From: Hyphomonadaceae bacterium
GTDB taxonomy: Bacteria > Pseudomonadota > Alphaproteobacteria > Caulobacterales > Aquidulcibacteraceae
Length of the DNA stretch: 64,000 nt
Reading direction: 5' to 3'
Assembly (NCBI GenBank): GCA_016791365.1
Contig: JAEUMT010000017.1
Location: 1-64,000, forward strand
Below the pieces are notes generated by a model. The model searched no databases, was not told the origin of the DNA, and saw only the letters and a list, made by a program, of their open reading frames with translations. Positions 16,601-25,650 of the stretch are shown piece by piece. Positions within the stretch are counted from its first letter, which is position 1; every line of letters begins with the position of its first letter. Made by a program: the position numbers and the translations under genes.

Positions 16601-16664
16601 GGGGGCTCCTGGAACCTCAACGCCTGGTACGCGCGAACGGCGCCAATGGATTGGCCGAATGTCG

Positions 16665-18305
16665 TTAGCCTGCTGGCGCGGGCGCCTTGGAGAGAAATTT
16701 CTCCAGCGCCTCCAGCGTGTCGGCGTCGCTGGGGCGCTTGTCCCAGCGGATGCGCGAGAAGCGCGGGAACCGCATGGCGACGCCGCTCTTGTGGCGCGTC
16801 GAGCGCTGCAGGCCTTCGAAGGCGACTTCGACGACGAGGCCCTTGGTTTTTGTGTGCGTGACTTCGCGCACGGGGCCGAAGCGGTTTTCGGTGTTGTTGC
16901 GGACGAAGCGATCGAGCTCGATCAGCTCTTCGTCAGTGAAACCGAAATAGGCTTTGCCGACGGGGGTGAGATCGCCAGCTTCGGTCCAGACGCCGAATGT
17001 GTAGTCCGAATAGAACGAGCTGCGTTTGCCCGAGCCGCGCTGGGCGTACATGACGACAGCGTCGATCACCATCGGATCGCGCTTCCATTTGAACCAATAG
17101 CCCTTTGGCCGCCCCGCGAGATACGGCGCATCGCGGCGCTTGATCATCACGCCTTCGACGGCTTCGGCATCGATGCCGGCGCCGCCATGCGAAGGATCGG
17201 CGCGCGCGGCGCTGAGTTCGGCCCAGGTATCGAAGCGGATCATCTCCGAGAGATCGATGGGCGCCAGCGGATGCGCACGCACGAGGGTTTCGAGTTTGGC
17301 GCGCCGCTCGATGAAGGGCAGTGCGCGCAGATCTTTATCGCCGAGCGCGAGGATGTCATAGACGCGGATGAAGGCGGGAAACCCGCTCATGAGCTTTGCG
17401 GTGACGCTCTTGCGGTTCAGGCGCTGCTGCAGGGTGTTGAAGTCCGCGACGCCGCCGCCGCGTTTGATCAGCAATTCGCCGTCGAGAACGGCATCGAAGT
17501 CAAAGCCCGAGACCAGGTCCGGAAACGAGGCGGAGATGTCTTCGCCGGTGCGCGAGTAGAGGCGCGTCACGCGTTCGCCGCCCGCCCCTTTGCCGGCCGC
17601 CGCTTGCACGCGAATGCCGTCCCACTTCCATTCGGCGACGAAGTCCGCCGGATTGAGCGGCGCGAACTCCTCCGGCCCGATCGGGTGCGAGAGCATCGGC
17701 GGGTAGAAGCGCACCATGGTGGAGACGCTCGGCGCCTCGGCGCGGCCTTCGAGCCAGGCGAAGAGATGCGAGTAGGGCGGCGTGTCGGCGTGCCAGACGT
17801 CTTCGATCTCGTCGGCGCTTTTGCCGCCAAGCTGCGCGAGCGCGGTGCGGGCGAGGCGCGCGGACACGCCGATGCGCAGCGCGCCGGTGATGAGTTTCAG
17901 AAGCGCCCAGCGTCCGTTTTCGTCGAGCCGGTCGAGCCAGTTGGCGACGGTCGCCGGCAATTCGTTCTTCGGCGTCTCTTTCAGGCCTTCGACAACATCC
18001 GTGATCGTGAGCTGCGCGTTGGCGCGGGCGGCGTCGGCGGGCCACATCAGCGAGACGGTTTCCGCGAGATCGCCGACGAAATCGTAGGATAGGCCGAACA
18101 GGACAGGGTCGGTGCGTTCGGCCGCGAGGTTGCGGATGAGACCGGCCTTGGCGTTCTTGAACGTTAGCGCGCCCGTCATCGCCGCCAGCGCCCAGCCACG
18201 ATCCGGATCGGGCGTTTGGCGGAAGTAGGCTTCAAGCAGTGCGAGCTTACCCAAACGGCGCGGCTCGTATGCGAGGCGATCGAGGAGGGCGGCGAACCGG
18301 TTCAA
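16665..18305 (-). CDS. ATP-dependent DNA ligase (cisplatin-response type)
   Basis: The 546-residue ligase has a helical DNA-binding domain (residues 1-200), the adenylation domain with the nucleotidyl-acceptor Lys near residue 227 (EWKWDGIR), motif III (DAVLDGEL), motif IV (AVEGVMIKRRDAPY) and motif V (WFKWKRD), and a C-terminal OB fold. It seals nicks using ATP. The most plausible start is TTG at 18305, which overlaps the TGA stop of the exonuclease gene (TTGA); a longer reading would add an Arg-rich tail. This two-gene ligase/exonuclease unit is widespread in alphaproteobacteria; Caulobacter homologues have been tied to crosslink tolerance. Confidence 0.9.
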   Translation of the reverse strand: MNRFAALLDRLAYEPRRLGKLALLEAYFRQTPDPDRGWALAAMTGALTFKNAKAGLIRNLAAERTDPVLFGLSYDFVGDLAETVSLMWPADAARANAQLTITDVVEGLKETPKNELPATVANWLDRLDENGRWALLKLITGALRIGVSARLARTALAQLGGKSADEIEDVWHADTPPYSHLFAWLEGRAEAPSVSTMVRFYPPMLSHPIGPEEFAPLNPADFVAEWKWDGIRVQAAAGKGAGGERVTRLYSRTGEDISASFPDLVSGFDFDAVLDGELLIKRGGGVADFNTLQQRLNRKSVTAKLMSGFPAFIRVYDILALGDKDLRALPFIERRAKLETLVRAHPLAPIDLSEMIRFDTWAELSAARADPSHGGAGIDAEAVEGVMIKRRDAPYLAGRPKGYWFKWKRDPMVIDAVVMYAQRGSGKRSSFYSDYTFGVWTEAGDLTPVGKAYFGFTDEELIELDRFVRNNTENRFGPVREVTHTKTKGLVVEVAFEGLQRSTRHKSGVAMRFPRFSRIRWDKRPSDADTLEALEKFLSKAPAPAG

Positions 18306-19336
18306 GCGGCCGCGCCGGGTTCGTTGTTTGGAGGCTCTTCCTCGTCGCCGTAGCCGACAAGGTGTAGCGCTTTTGCTTTCAGGCCTTCGCCCTCGCACCA
18401 GTGCGCGAGCGCATCGGCTTCACCGTGCGTGATCCAGACTTCGCTTGCGCCTGTGTCCTTGATCGTGCGCTGCAAGTCGCACCAGTCGGCGTGGTCGGAG
18501 ATGACCAGCGGCAGCTCGACGCCCTTCTGCCGCGCCCTGGCGCGGATGCGCATCCAGCCTGATGCAAAGCATGTGACCGGATCGGGGAAGCGGCGCACCC
18601 ATGGCGTCAGCAGCGCGCCTGGCGTGCCAAGGATGACGGCGCCGGCATAGAAGCTTTTCGGCGCGGTCTCGACGGGGCGCACGTCGCCGCAATCGACGCC
18701 GTGCTCCTGATAGAGTTTGGTCAGCTGCATCAGCGCACCGTGCAGGTAGATTGGCTTGTCCCAGCCGGCGCGGACCATCTCGGCCATGACGCGCTGCGCT
18801 TTGCCCAATGCATATGCGCCGACGACGTGGGCGCGCTCGGGAAATATCGCGACCGACGCCAGCAGTTTTTGAACTTCATGCGCGGCGCTTGGATGGGTGA
18901 ACACCGGCAGCGCGAACGTCGCCTCAGTGATGAACACATCGCACCGCACGACTTCAAATGGCGCGCATGTCGGATCTGGCTGGCGCTTATAATCGCCGCT
19001 CGCCACCACACGCGTGCCGCCGCATTCCGCCAGGGCTTGCGCTGAGCCCAGCACGTGACCGGCGGAGTGCAGCGAGAACGTCACGCCGCCGATATCGAGC
19101 TTCTCACCGTATGTGAGCGCCTGTGTTGAACCGGCAAATCCGGGCCCATAGCGCGCCGCCATGATCGCCAGCGTCTCCGGGGTCGCCAGCACGCTGGCGT
19201 GGCCGGCGCGCGCGTGATCGGAGTGGCCGTGCGTGATCAGCGCCCGCGCGACCGGGCGCGTGGGGTCGATGTAGAGGTCCGCCTTGGGGCAATAAATGCC
19301 CTCGGGCCGGGGATGTAGGATGTGAGCCGGTTGCAT
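18302..19336 (-). CDS. Ligase-associated DNA exonuclease (MBL/beta-CASP type)
   Basis: The 344-residue protein has the metallo-beta-lactamase motif HGHSDHA at residues 36-42 and later ligands (HSAGHVLGSA, ASGDYKR, ISDHADW), consistent with the two-metal nuclease site of the SNM1/CPSF-like group. The family is known as ligase-associated exonuclease and is always found next to an ATP-dependent ligase, as here, where the ligase start overlaps its stop. It likely resects or processes DNA ends before ligation. Start at MQPAHIL, with the conserved PEGIYCPKADLYIDP following. Confidence 0.9.
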   Translation of the reverse strand: MQPAHILHPRPEGIYCPKADLYIDPTRPVARALITHGHSDHARAGHASVLATPETLAIMAARYGPGFAGSTQALTYGEKLDIGGVTFSLHSAGHVLGSAQALAECGGTRVVASGDYKRQPDPTCAPFEVVRCDVFITEATFALPVFTHPSAAHEVQKLLASVAIFPERAHVVGAYALGKAQRVMAEMVRAGWDKPIYLHGALMQLTKLYQEHGVDCGDVRPVETAPKSFYAGAVILGTPGALLTPWVRRFPDPVTCFASGWMRIRARARQKGVELPLVISDHADWCDLQRTIKDTGASEVWITHGEADALAHWCEGEGLKAKALHLVGYGDEEEPPNNEPGAAA

Positions 19337-19430
19337 CGTCCTTCGAGTAGATAGGGTTTGTTGCGGCGCATTTCCGCAAACGCTCCGCGGAATATCGAAA
19401 CGCCACTAGCCCAATCCGGTTCTCGCCCCT

Positions 19431-20390
19431 ATGTCCGGCGCTCCCGCCGCAACCCCTCTGAGTCGCATGCAGCCGATCATCACGATCAAGGACGTCTCGA
19501 AGACGTATAAGTCCGGCGTTCAAGCGCTGAAGCCGGTTTCGCTTGAGATCATGAAGGGCGAAATCTTCGCGCTGCTGGGGCCGAACGGCGCGGGCAAGAC
19601 GACGCTCATCAACATGACGTGCGGGATCGTGAACTTGTCTTCCGGCACGATCGTCGCCGACGGCAACGATATCATTCGCGACTTCAAGGAGGCGCGCAAG
19701 AAAATCGGGCTGGTGCCGCAGGAACTGCACACCGACGCGTTCGAGCGCGTGATCGATACGGTTACGTTCAGCCGCGGGCTGTTCGGGTTTCCTTCGAACC
19801 CCGCCTACATTGAAAAGGTGCTGCGCGATCTTTCGCTGTGGGACAAACGCAACGCCAAGATCATGGAACTCTCGGGCGGTATGAAGCGGCGCGTGATGAT
19901 CGCGAAGGCGCTTTCGCATGAGCCGAAAATTCTATTCCTCGATGAGCCCAGCGCCGGCGTCGATGTCGAACTCAGGCGCGATATGTGGGAGATGGTCCGC
20001 AACCTCCGCAAGGACGGCGTCACCATTATCCTCACGACGCACTATATCGAAGAAGCCGAAGAGATGGCCGATCGCGTGGGCGTGATCTCGAAGGGCGAGC
20101 TTATCCTCGTTGAAGAAAAGAACACGCTGATGCGCAAGCTTGGCAAGAAGCGGCTTCTGCTCGATCTGCCGGCGCCGTTGACGCAAGTGCCTGATGGTCT
20201 GAATGGCTACAATGTCGAACTGGGCAATGAGGGCCGTCAGCTCATCTATAGTTTCGACACGCAGGCCGAGGACACCGGCATTCCGACATTCTTGAAGCGC
20301 CTCGCCGAACTCGGCGTCGATTTCAAAGACTTGCACACCGAGCAATCGTCTTTGGAGGACATCTTCGTGTCGCTGGTGCACAGCAAATGA
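19431..20390 (+). CDS. ABC transporter ATP-binding protein
   Basis: The 319-residue ATPase has Walker [12 protein letters not shown] (residues 48-58), a Q-loop, the signature LSGGMKRR (about 147-154), Walker [13 protein letters not shown] (about 166-177) and the H-loop [13 protein letters not shown]. The C-terminal 80 residues ([19 protein letters not shown]) form an accessory domain usual in ABC-2 drug/polysaccharide exporters. It pairs with the permease gene that follows. The two genes are 148 bp apart because a large inverted repeat sits between them. Two possible starts exist (19431 and 19467); the first is used. Confidence 0.9.
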   Translation: MSGAPAATPLSRMQPIITIKDVSKTYKSGVQALKPVSLEIMKGEIFALLGPNGAGKTTLINMTCGIVNLSSGTIVADGNDIIRDFKEARKKIGLVPQELHTDAFERVIDTVTFSRGLFGFPSNPAYIEKVLRDLSLWDKRNAKIMELSGGMKRRVMIAKALSHEPKILFLDEPSAGVDVELRRDMWEMVRNLRKDGVTIILTTHYIEEAEEMADRVGVISKGELILVEEKNTLMRKLGKKRLLLDLPAPLTQVPDGLNGYNVELGNEGRQLIYSFDTQAEDTGIPTFLKRLAELGVDFKDLHTEQSSLEDIFVSLVHSK

Positions 20391-20407
20391 CGCTTCCGCG
20401 CTATTTT

Positions 20408-20509
20408 CGTCATCCTGGCGCTCGCGGAGCGAGAGCCGGGATCCAGGGCCGCCAGCGCGTCGGTTGCCCCTGGATCCCGGGCTCGCACTGCGTGCGGCCC
20501 AGGATGACG
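20408..20509. repeat. 102-bp inverted repeat between ABC genes
   Basis: Outer arms CGTCATCCTGG and CCAGGATGACG and inner arms around GCCGGGATCCAGGG/CCCTGGATCCCGGGC form a long imperfect hairpin with side hairpins. It is a dispersed-type repeat (CATCCTGG/GGATCCAGG) inserted between the ATPase and permease genes. It could lower permease expression. Confidence 0.7.
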
Positions 20510-20538
20510 GACTTCGCCATTCGAATCGAGATGAACTC

Positions 20539-21306
20539 ATGAACGCGCACGGCATTCAAGCCATCTATCGCTTTGAAATGGCGCGCTGGTTTCGCACGCT
20601 TGGGCAGAGTCTGTTCTCGCCGGTGTTGTCGACGTCGCTTTACTTCATCGTCTTCGGGTCCGCGATCGGCTCGCGCATGGTTTCGATCGGCGGCGTGAGC
20701 TACGGCGAGTTCATCGTGCCTGGCCTGATCATGCTGTCGATCCTGACCGAGAGCGTGTCGAACGCAAGCTTCGGCATCTACATGCCGAAATGGGCGGGCA
20801 CGATTTATGAATTGCTCTCGGCGCCGATCTCGGCGCTTGAAGCTGTGTGCGGTTATGTTGGCGCGGCGGCGACCAAATCGGTGATCATCGGCCTTGTCAT
20901 TCTCGCGACCGCACGTTTGTTCGTGCCGTACGAAGTGCAGAACTGGCCGGCCATGTTGCTCTTCTTGGTCCTGACCGCCGTGTCGTTCTGCTTGTTCGGC
21001 TTCATCCTCGGTGTGCTCGCTGACGGTTTCGAGAAGCTGCAGATCGTGCCGATGCTGATCCTGACGCCGCTGACGTTTCTCGGCGGCACGTTCTACTCGA
21101 TCGACATGCTGCCCGAGCCTTGGCGCACGGTGACGCTGTTTAATCCGGTCGTGTATCTAATCAGCGGCTTCCGCTGGGCCTTCTTCGGCGAACAAGCCGC
21201 CGACGTGAACATCGGCCTCAGCCTTGGCGCGATCACGATCTTCCTGGTCGTGTGCTTTAGCGCGGTGTGGTGGATATTCAAAACCGGCTATAGACTGAAA
21301 AACTAG
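20539..21306 (+). CDS. ABC-2 type transporter permease
   Basis: The 255-residue protein has six transmembrane helices of the ABC-2 type ([89 protein letters not shown] and a last helix near [14 protein letters not shown]). The 'FLGGTFYS' loop is typical. It partners with the ATPase upstream in export of a hydrophobic or polymeric substrate that is not visible. Start at [14 protein letters not shown], preceded by GAGATGAAC. Confidence 0.9.
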   Translation: MNAHGIQAIYRFEMARWFRTLGQSLFSPVLSTSLYFIVFGSAIGSRMVSIGGVSYGEFIVPGLIMLSILTESVSNASFGIYMPKWAGTIYELLSAPISALEAVCGYVGAAATKSVIIGLVILATARLFVPYEVQNWPAMLLFLVLTAVSFCLFGFILGVLADGFEKLQIVPMLILTPLTFLGGTFYSIDMLPEPWRTVTLFNPVVYLISGFRWAFFGEQAADVNIGLSLGAITIFLVVCFSAVWWIFKTGYRLKN

Positions 21307-21326
21307 AGCGGTTTTGGGTGGGTAAA

Positions 21327-22010
21327 ATGTTGCGATTGCCGGGCTGCGCGCTGGTTGTTGGCCTGTTGGCGGCGCCGGCCGCTCTTGCGCAGGAGGCTGG
21401 CCCCGCGGCGGAGCGCTACATGGCGTGCCGCGCCGCCGGCGACGGTGTCGATCAACGCCTGCACGAGATTTGCGAACTCATCGACGACAATAACCGGATG
21501 CTGCCGGACGCCGCGTCGCAGCCGCGCCGTCAGGCCGAGTTGCGCCAATCGCAAGCGACTGCGTTGTTGATCTTGGGCGATACGGGCGATGAACTTGCCA
21601 TGCGCGACTCGATCGCAATGGCCCGCCTTGCCGCACGCTATTATGATCGCGACAACACGCGCCCGCGTTGGGCCGGCCTTCAATCGATGATCGGCCAGGC
21701 TCAGACCTATTTGGGTTCGCGCGGCGATTTGGAAGCGCGCGCGGCGGCGCCTGAGACTCTGGCGCGCGCTGTTGCGACGATCCGCCGGGATCGCCAGCCT
21801 GATCTTTGGGTGAGCCTGCAGATGGCGCTCGCGAGTGCGTACGTGGTGCGCTCGCAGGGCGATCCGGATGAGTTGCGGCTGGCGGCTGCGGCGCTTCAAT
21901 CAGCGCTCGAAGTGCTGCGCGGCCCACGTTACGCCGAACGGCGGGCGAGAGCCGAACAGCGGCTTGCCGATATCTATCGCGCCTTGGGCGAAGAGCCCAA
22001 TCCGACTTGA
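21327..22010 (+). CDS. Secreted helical hypothetical protein
   Basis: The 227-residue product begins with a signal peptide (MLRLPGCALVVGLLAAPAALAQ). The mature part is helical, with TPR-like alternation (LRQSQATALLILGDTGDELAMR; LWVSLQMALASAYVVRSQGD; RAEQRLADIYRALGE) and two or three Cys. It is probably a periplasmic helical-repeat protein; no family is certain. It follows the ABC permease by 20 bp and precedes the enoyl-CoA hydratase start by 12 bp, so it is likely in the same operon. Confidence 0.65.
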   Translation: MLRLPGCALVVGLLAAPAALAQEAGPAAERYMACRAAGDGVDQRLHEICELIDDNNRMLPDAASQPRRQAELRQSQATALLILGDTGDELAMRDSIAMARLAARYYDRDNTRPRWAGLQSMIGQAQTYLGSRGDLEARAAAPETLARAVATIRRDRQPDLWVSLQMALASAYVVRSQGDPDELRLAAAALQSALEVLRGPRYAERRARAEQRLADIYRALGEEPNPT

Positions 22011-22021
22011 AGGAGCGCCCC

Positions 22022-22768
22022 GTGAGCGAAGAGCAGATCGTTGTCCGCCGTGGTGACGCGGTGCTGGAAATTCAGTTCAACCGGCCGGAGAAGAAGAACG
22101 CGATCACCAATGCGATGTACGGCGCGATGGCGGATGCCGTCACCGAAGCGGAAGGCGATGACGGCATTCGCGCCGTGTTGTTCAGCGCCGTCGGTGACTT
22201 CTTCTCGGCCGGCAATGACATCAAGGACTTCGCGGCGCAGTCCTCCGGCGCCTTTGATGGTCCGCGCCATGTCGGGCGTTTTCTGGAAGTGGTGATCAAG
22301 GCTGAAAAGCCGGTCATTGCCGCGGTGCAGGGGCATGCGGTCGGCGTGGGCACGACGATGCTGTTCCAGTGCGATCTGGTTTACATCGCTGAAGACGCGC
22401 GGCTGACGGTGCCGTTCATCGATCTTGGCGTCGTGCCGGAGAACGCGTCCAGCATGACGATGGTCGATCGCCTCGGCCACACGCGCGCGTTTGCGCTGTT
22501 CGGTTTGGGCGAGCCGCTCTATGGGCGCGATGCTGCTGCGTGGGGGCTGGCAAACGCCGCGTTGCCGGCGGGCGAGGTGCTGCCGCGCGCTCGGGCCGCC
22601 GCGCAGATGATCGCCTCGAAGCCCGCGGGCTCGATGCGTCACACCAAGAAACTGATGCGCGACCGCGAAGCGCTGATGGCGCGCATGCAGGAAGAGGGCG
22701 AAATCTTCGCCGAACGGCTCCGTTCGCCCGAAGCCGCCGCGGCGTTCGCCGCGTTCCTGAGGCGCTAG
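22022..22768 (+). CDS. Enoyl-CoA hydratase/isomerase family protein
   Basis: The 248-residue protein has the crotonase fold: FNRPEKKNAITNAMY near the N-terminus, oxyanion-hole segment FSAGNDIKDF (about residue 65), AAVQGHAVGVGTTMLFQCDL (about 104) and VPFIDLGVVPENASS. The Gly-rich 'VGVGTT' replaces the usual 'GGG', and the Glu at the second catalytic position is PEN-like, so hydratase versus isomerase is open. The start is GTG at 22022, supported by AAGGAG 7-8 nt upstream. It ends just before the convergent M1 peptidase, with a hairpin element between. Confidence 0.86.
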   Translation: MSEEQIVVRRGDAVLEIQFNRPEKKNAITNAMYGAMADAVTEAEGDDGIRAVLFSAVGDFFSAGNDIKDFAAQSSGAFDGPRHVGRFLEVVIKAEKPVIAAVQGHAVGVGTTMLFQCDLVYIAEDARLTVPFIDLGVVPENASSMTMVDRLGHTRAFALFGLGEPLYGRDAAAWGLANAALPAGEVLPRARAAAQMIASKPAGSMRHTKKLMRDREALMARMQEEGEIFAERLRSPEAAAAFAAFLRR

Positions 22769-22775
22769 TTCATTG

Positions 22776-22823
22776 GGACCGCGCGTCTTCAGACGCGCAT
22801 GCGGGCCTGAAGGCCCGCGGTCC
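22776..22823. repeat. Double hairpin between convergent genes
   Basis: GGACC...GGTCC ends enclose two hairpins, GCGCGTCTTCAGACGCGC and GCGGGCCTGAAGGCCCGC. It is the same family as 13211-13275 and again lies between convergent stops (22768 and 22831), which suggests bidirectional termination. Confidence 0.7.
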
Positions 22824-22830
22824 AAGCGTG

Positions 22831-25458
22831 CTAATGTCGCTGGACCGTGCGCGGCGTGCGCTGAGGCTGGTGTTGGGCGATCCATGCTTCCACCGCGGGC
22901 ATGCGCTCGCGGATCGTCTCGGCGCGCAGGCGGATTTGCGCCTGGGCCGCGGCGACCGAATCCTGCGCGCTGCCTTCCGGGAAGTTTTGCGCGTAGCGTC
23001 CGAGTTCGGCGATCATGGCCGGATCGCCGCTGATGGCGGCGATGTTGGTGGGAAATTCCAGGCGCTGCAGCGGATCGAGCATGGCTTCGATGGCGGCGCG
23101 GTTGGCGACGAGGAAATCCCACGCTATGCGCGGGTGGTTGCCGGCGACAACGCTGATCACTTGCGGCCGGATTTGGCGTGGGATGTCGTCGCCCAGCGTC
23201 ATCGCCAATGTGCGCTGCGCCAACGCATCGTCGAGCGCGCTCGCCACCAGCAACCACGAGCGGCGCTGTTCGACGAAGTCGCTCGCGCCGCGCGCTTGCG
23301 TCAGCAGGAGTTCGTAATCCGCCGTGTCGGCGTTGGCCGCGAACACCGAGCGGGCGGCGCTGCGAATGGCGGCAGGCAGTGCGCTGGGATCGCTGCTGGC
23401 GGCGCGGACGCGGCGGCGCGCTTCGGTGATGATCGCTTCATCGCCCAAGCCGCCAAGCGTGGTGATCAGCGTGGCGCGCATGTTGGTGAGGTTGGCGTCG
23501 TCGCCGGCGCGGGGCTGCCAGCCCACGCGGGCGAAGTGCGGATCGAGCACGCGGCGGCCATAGGCGCGCACGGCTTGGGCGCTTGGCCGATCGCGTGTGT
23601 AGGCGGCGAACGCCGACATCGAGGCCGCGGTATCCATGACGATCAGCGGATCGGCGTCCGCCGGGAGAACGTTGACGAGGTCGAGGTAGTTCGTGAACGG
23701 TGCGTCGCCGCTGCGGCCGAAGGCGTAATAGTCGAGCAGCAGGCCAAGTTGATCCACGCCTTGCAGGTCGCGGAAGCGTTGCGTCAGCAGGCCAAAGTTG
23801 GCGTTGTCGTACTTCACGCGGAAGAAGCCGGATTGACCGGCGTTCACGAGGTACGCCCCGCAAGTCAGTGTGATTGCGCTCTGCTGACCAGGCTCCATCA
23901 GCACGCGCACTGGATCGCCGACGTCGACGTGGCGCGCCACGACCGGGATGCTCCAACGTTCGTTGGTGCGCGCGGACTCATCCATGGCGAAGCGGCGTTG
24001 CGTGATGGCGATGTCGGCGCGCGTACCCCGCTGGCACGAGCCGGCGTTTGCCGTGAGGAGCGGAAATCCCGGCTGATTGGTGAAGCTGCGCGCGAGTTCA
24101 AGCACAGGCTGACCGGACGCCGCTTGCACGGACGTCCAGAGGTCTTCCGTGCGCGCGTTGCCATAACGGTGCGCGTTGATGTAGGCGCGCACGCCGTTGC
24201 GGAAATCGTCCTCGCCAACATAGGCTTCGAGCATGCGGATGACGGCGAGGCCTTTTTCATAGGTGATGGTATCGAAGGCGAGGTTCGCGTCATCGATCGT
24301 GTTGATCTCCTGCACGATCGGGTGCGTGCCCTCGCGCGCATCGAGCGCCATGGCCGTGGCGGTGCCGTCGGTGAGCTGGGACATCCACGGATTCCAGTCC
24401 GGATGCACGCGTTCGGTGGCCTTTGCGGCCATCCAGGAGGCGAAGCCTTCGTTGAGCCAAAGGTCATCCCACCAATTCATGGTGACGAGATTGCCGAACC
24501 ATTGGTGCGCGATCTCGTGCGCAACGATGCCGAATACGTTCTGGCGTTCGGCGATGCTCGAATTTTCATCCACGAGCAGATATTGGTCGAAATAGAGAAT
24601 GGCGCCCCAGTTCTCCATGGCGCCGAAGCCGCCGGCGCCGGGAACGCCGATCATGTCCAGCTTCGGCAGCGGGTAGGGCGCGCCGAAATATTCGGTGTAA
24701 TAATTCAGCGATTGCTCGCCGGCATTGAGCGCGTCTTCGGCGCGATGGGCCTGGCCGCGGCGCATGACGACGCCAAGTTCGACGCCATTGACGTTGCGCG
24801 TCACGCGCTCGAAATCGCCGACGGCGAGGAAGAGCAGGTAGCTCGGCATCAGCGGCGTGTCCGCGAACGTCGTGCGCGTGCGGTTGCCCGAGAGCCGCGC
24901 CGTGCGGGCGACGGGCATGTTGCCGACGACGAACTGATTGCTTGGGGCGGTCACGGTCAGCGAGAATACGGCCCGGCGGTTGGGCTGGTCCCACATCGGC
25001 GCGAACCGGCGTGCGTCGCCCGGCTCGAATTGGGTGGCGAGTGCGCGCTTGGTTGCGCCATTGTCCTGGTACTCGACGCGGAAGAGGCCGTAGGCGTCGT
25101 CGAAAATCTTGCCGCTATAGGCGATGCGGATCGTGTGGCGACCTGGCGCCAGTGCGCGGCGCGGGGTCAGGGTCAACGTCTGCGCGGCGGCGTCGACCAC
25201 GGCCTGCGCCGTTCCGCCATCGATGCTGGCGCGCTGCACCGTGAGATCGAGCGCGTTCATGATGACGGCCGTCAGCCGCTCGGTGGTTTGGATCGTGATT
25301 GTGGTTTCGCCGGTGAACGTCGCGGCGTTCGCATCGGGCGTCACCGCAATTTGATAGCGGAGGGGCGTCGTCCCATCGTCGAACCACTGGCGTTGCGCTT
25401 GCGCGGCGGGTGCGGCGGCCAACATGACCAGGGCAAGCAACAAGGTACGCAGTTTCAT
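22831..25458 (-). CDS. M1 family aminopeptidase
   Basis: The 875-residue metalloprotease has a signal peptide (MKLRTLLLALVMLAAAPAAQA), a beta-rich N-terminal domain, the substrate-binding GAMEN motif (FGAMENWG near residue 280), the zinc motif HEIAHQWFGN (about 312) with the third ligand Glu in WLNEGFASW, and a long helical ERAP1-like C-terminal domain. It should cleave N-terminal residues from peptides in the periplasm. The start is the Met of the signal peptide. Upstream lies an unusual minus-strand hairpin followed by T residues (25579-25614). Confidence 0.92.
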   Translation of the reverse strand: MKLRTLLLALVMLAAAPAAQAQRQWFDDGTTPLRYQIAVTPDANAATFTGETTITIQTTERLTAVIMNALDLTVQRASIDGGTAQAVVDAAAQTLTLTPRRALAPGRHTIRIAYSGKIFDDAYGLFRVEYQDNGATKRALATQFEPGDARRFAPMWDQPNRRAVFSLTVTAPSNQFVVGNMPVARTARLSGNRTRTTFADTPLMPSYLLFLAVGDFERVTRNVNGVELGVVMRRGQAHRAEDALNAGEQSLNYYTEYFGAPYPLPKLDMIGVPGAGGFGAMENWGAILYFDQYLLVDENSSIAERQNVFGIVAHEIAHQWFGNLVTMNWWDDLWLNEGFASWMAAKATERVHPDWNPWMSQLTDGTATAMALDAREGTHPIVQEINTIDDANLAFDTITYEKGLAVIRMLEAYVGEDDFRNGVRAYINAHRYGNARTEDLWTSVQAASGQPVLELARSFTNQPGFPLLTANAGSCQRGTRADIAITQRRFAMDESARTNERWSIPVVARHVDVGDPVRVLMEPGQQSAITLTCGAYLVNAGQSGFFRVKYDNANFGLLTQRFRDLQGVDQLGLLLDYYAFGRSGDAPFTNYLDLVNVLPADADPLIVMDTAASMSAFAAYTRDRPSAQAVRAYGRRVLDPHFARVGWQPRAGDDANLTNMRATLITTLGGLGDEAIITEARRRVRAASSDPSALPAAIRSAARSVFAANADTADYELLLTQARGASDFVEQRRSWLLVASALDDALAQRTLAMTLGDDIPRQIRPQVISVVAGNHPRIAWDFLVANRAAIEAMLDPLQRLEFPTNIAAISGDPAMIAELGRYAQNFPEGSAQDSVAAAQAQIRLRAETIRERMPAVEAWIAQHQPQRTPRTVQRH

Positions 25459-25578
25459 AAGACAATCCCTAGACTTACGCCTGCTAAAGCAGCGCCCAAA
25501 GCGCCGGCGCAAGTGATTTGCTGCCAATGTGCGTCTCAATCGGGCGAGTGGCGTGTCTATCCCCAAGGCTTGCCCGCC

Positions 25579-25614
25579 AAAAAGGGGGAGGCCGCACTCT
25601 CTGGCGCGGCCTCC
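25579..25614 (-). terminator. Intrinsic terminator with no obvious upstream gene
   Basis: On the minus strand the sequence runs GGAGGCCGC, a 10-nt loop, GCGGCCTCC, CCCTTTTT. It is a classic 9-bp stem plus T-tract. The next gene on minus starts 120 bp downstream (M1 peptidase), and no minus-strand gene ends upstream of it. It may end a small RNA, or act as an attenuator in the peptidase leader. Confidence 0.6.
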
Positions 25615-25650
25615 GGTGTCAATTTGTGGATTTGGCGCTAGGGTCGCGGG

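Noticed and set aside
16506-18092. 528-codon open frame on plus opposite the DNA ligase
   Set aside because: Arg/Ala/Gly-rich, no motif, antisense to a clear ligase.
22540-25641. Very long open frame (over 1000 codons) on plus opposite the M1 peptidase
   Set aside because: Composition is Arg/Gly/His-rich with no domain; the minus-strand frame has a signal peptide, GAMEN and HEIAH motifs. It is a GC-driven antisense shadow.
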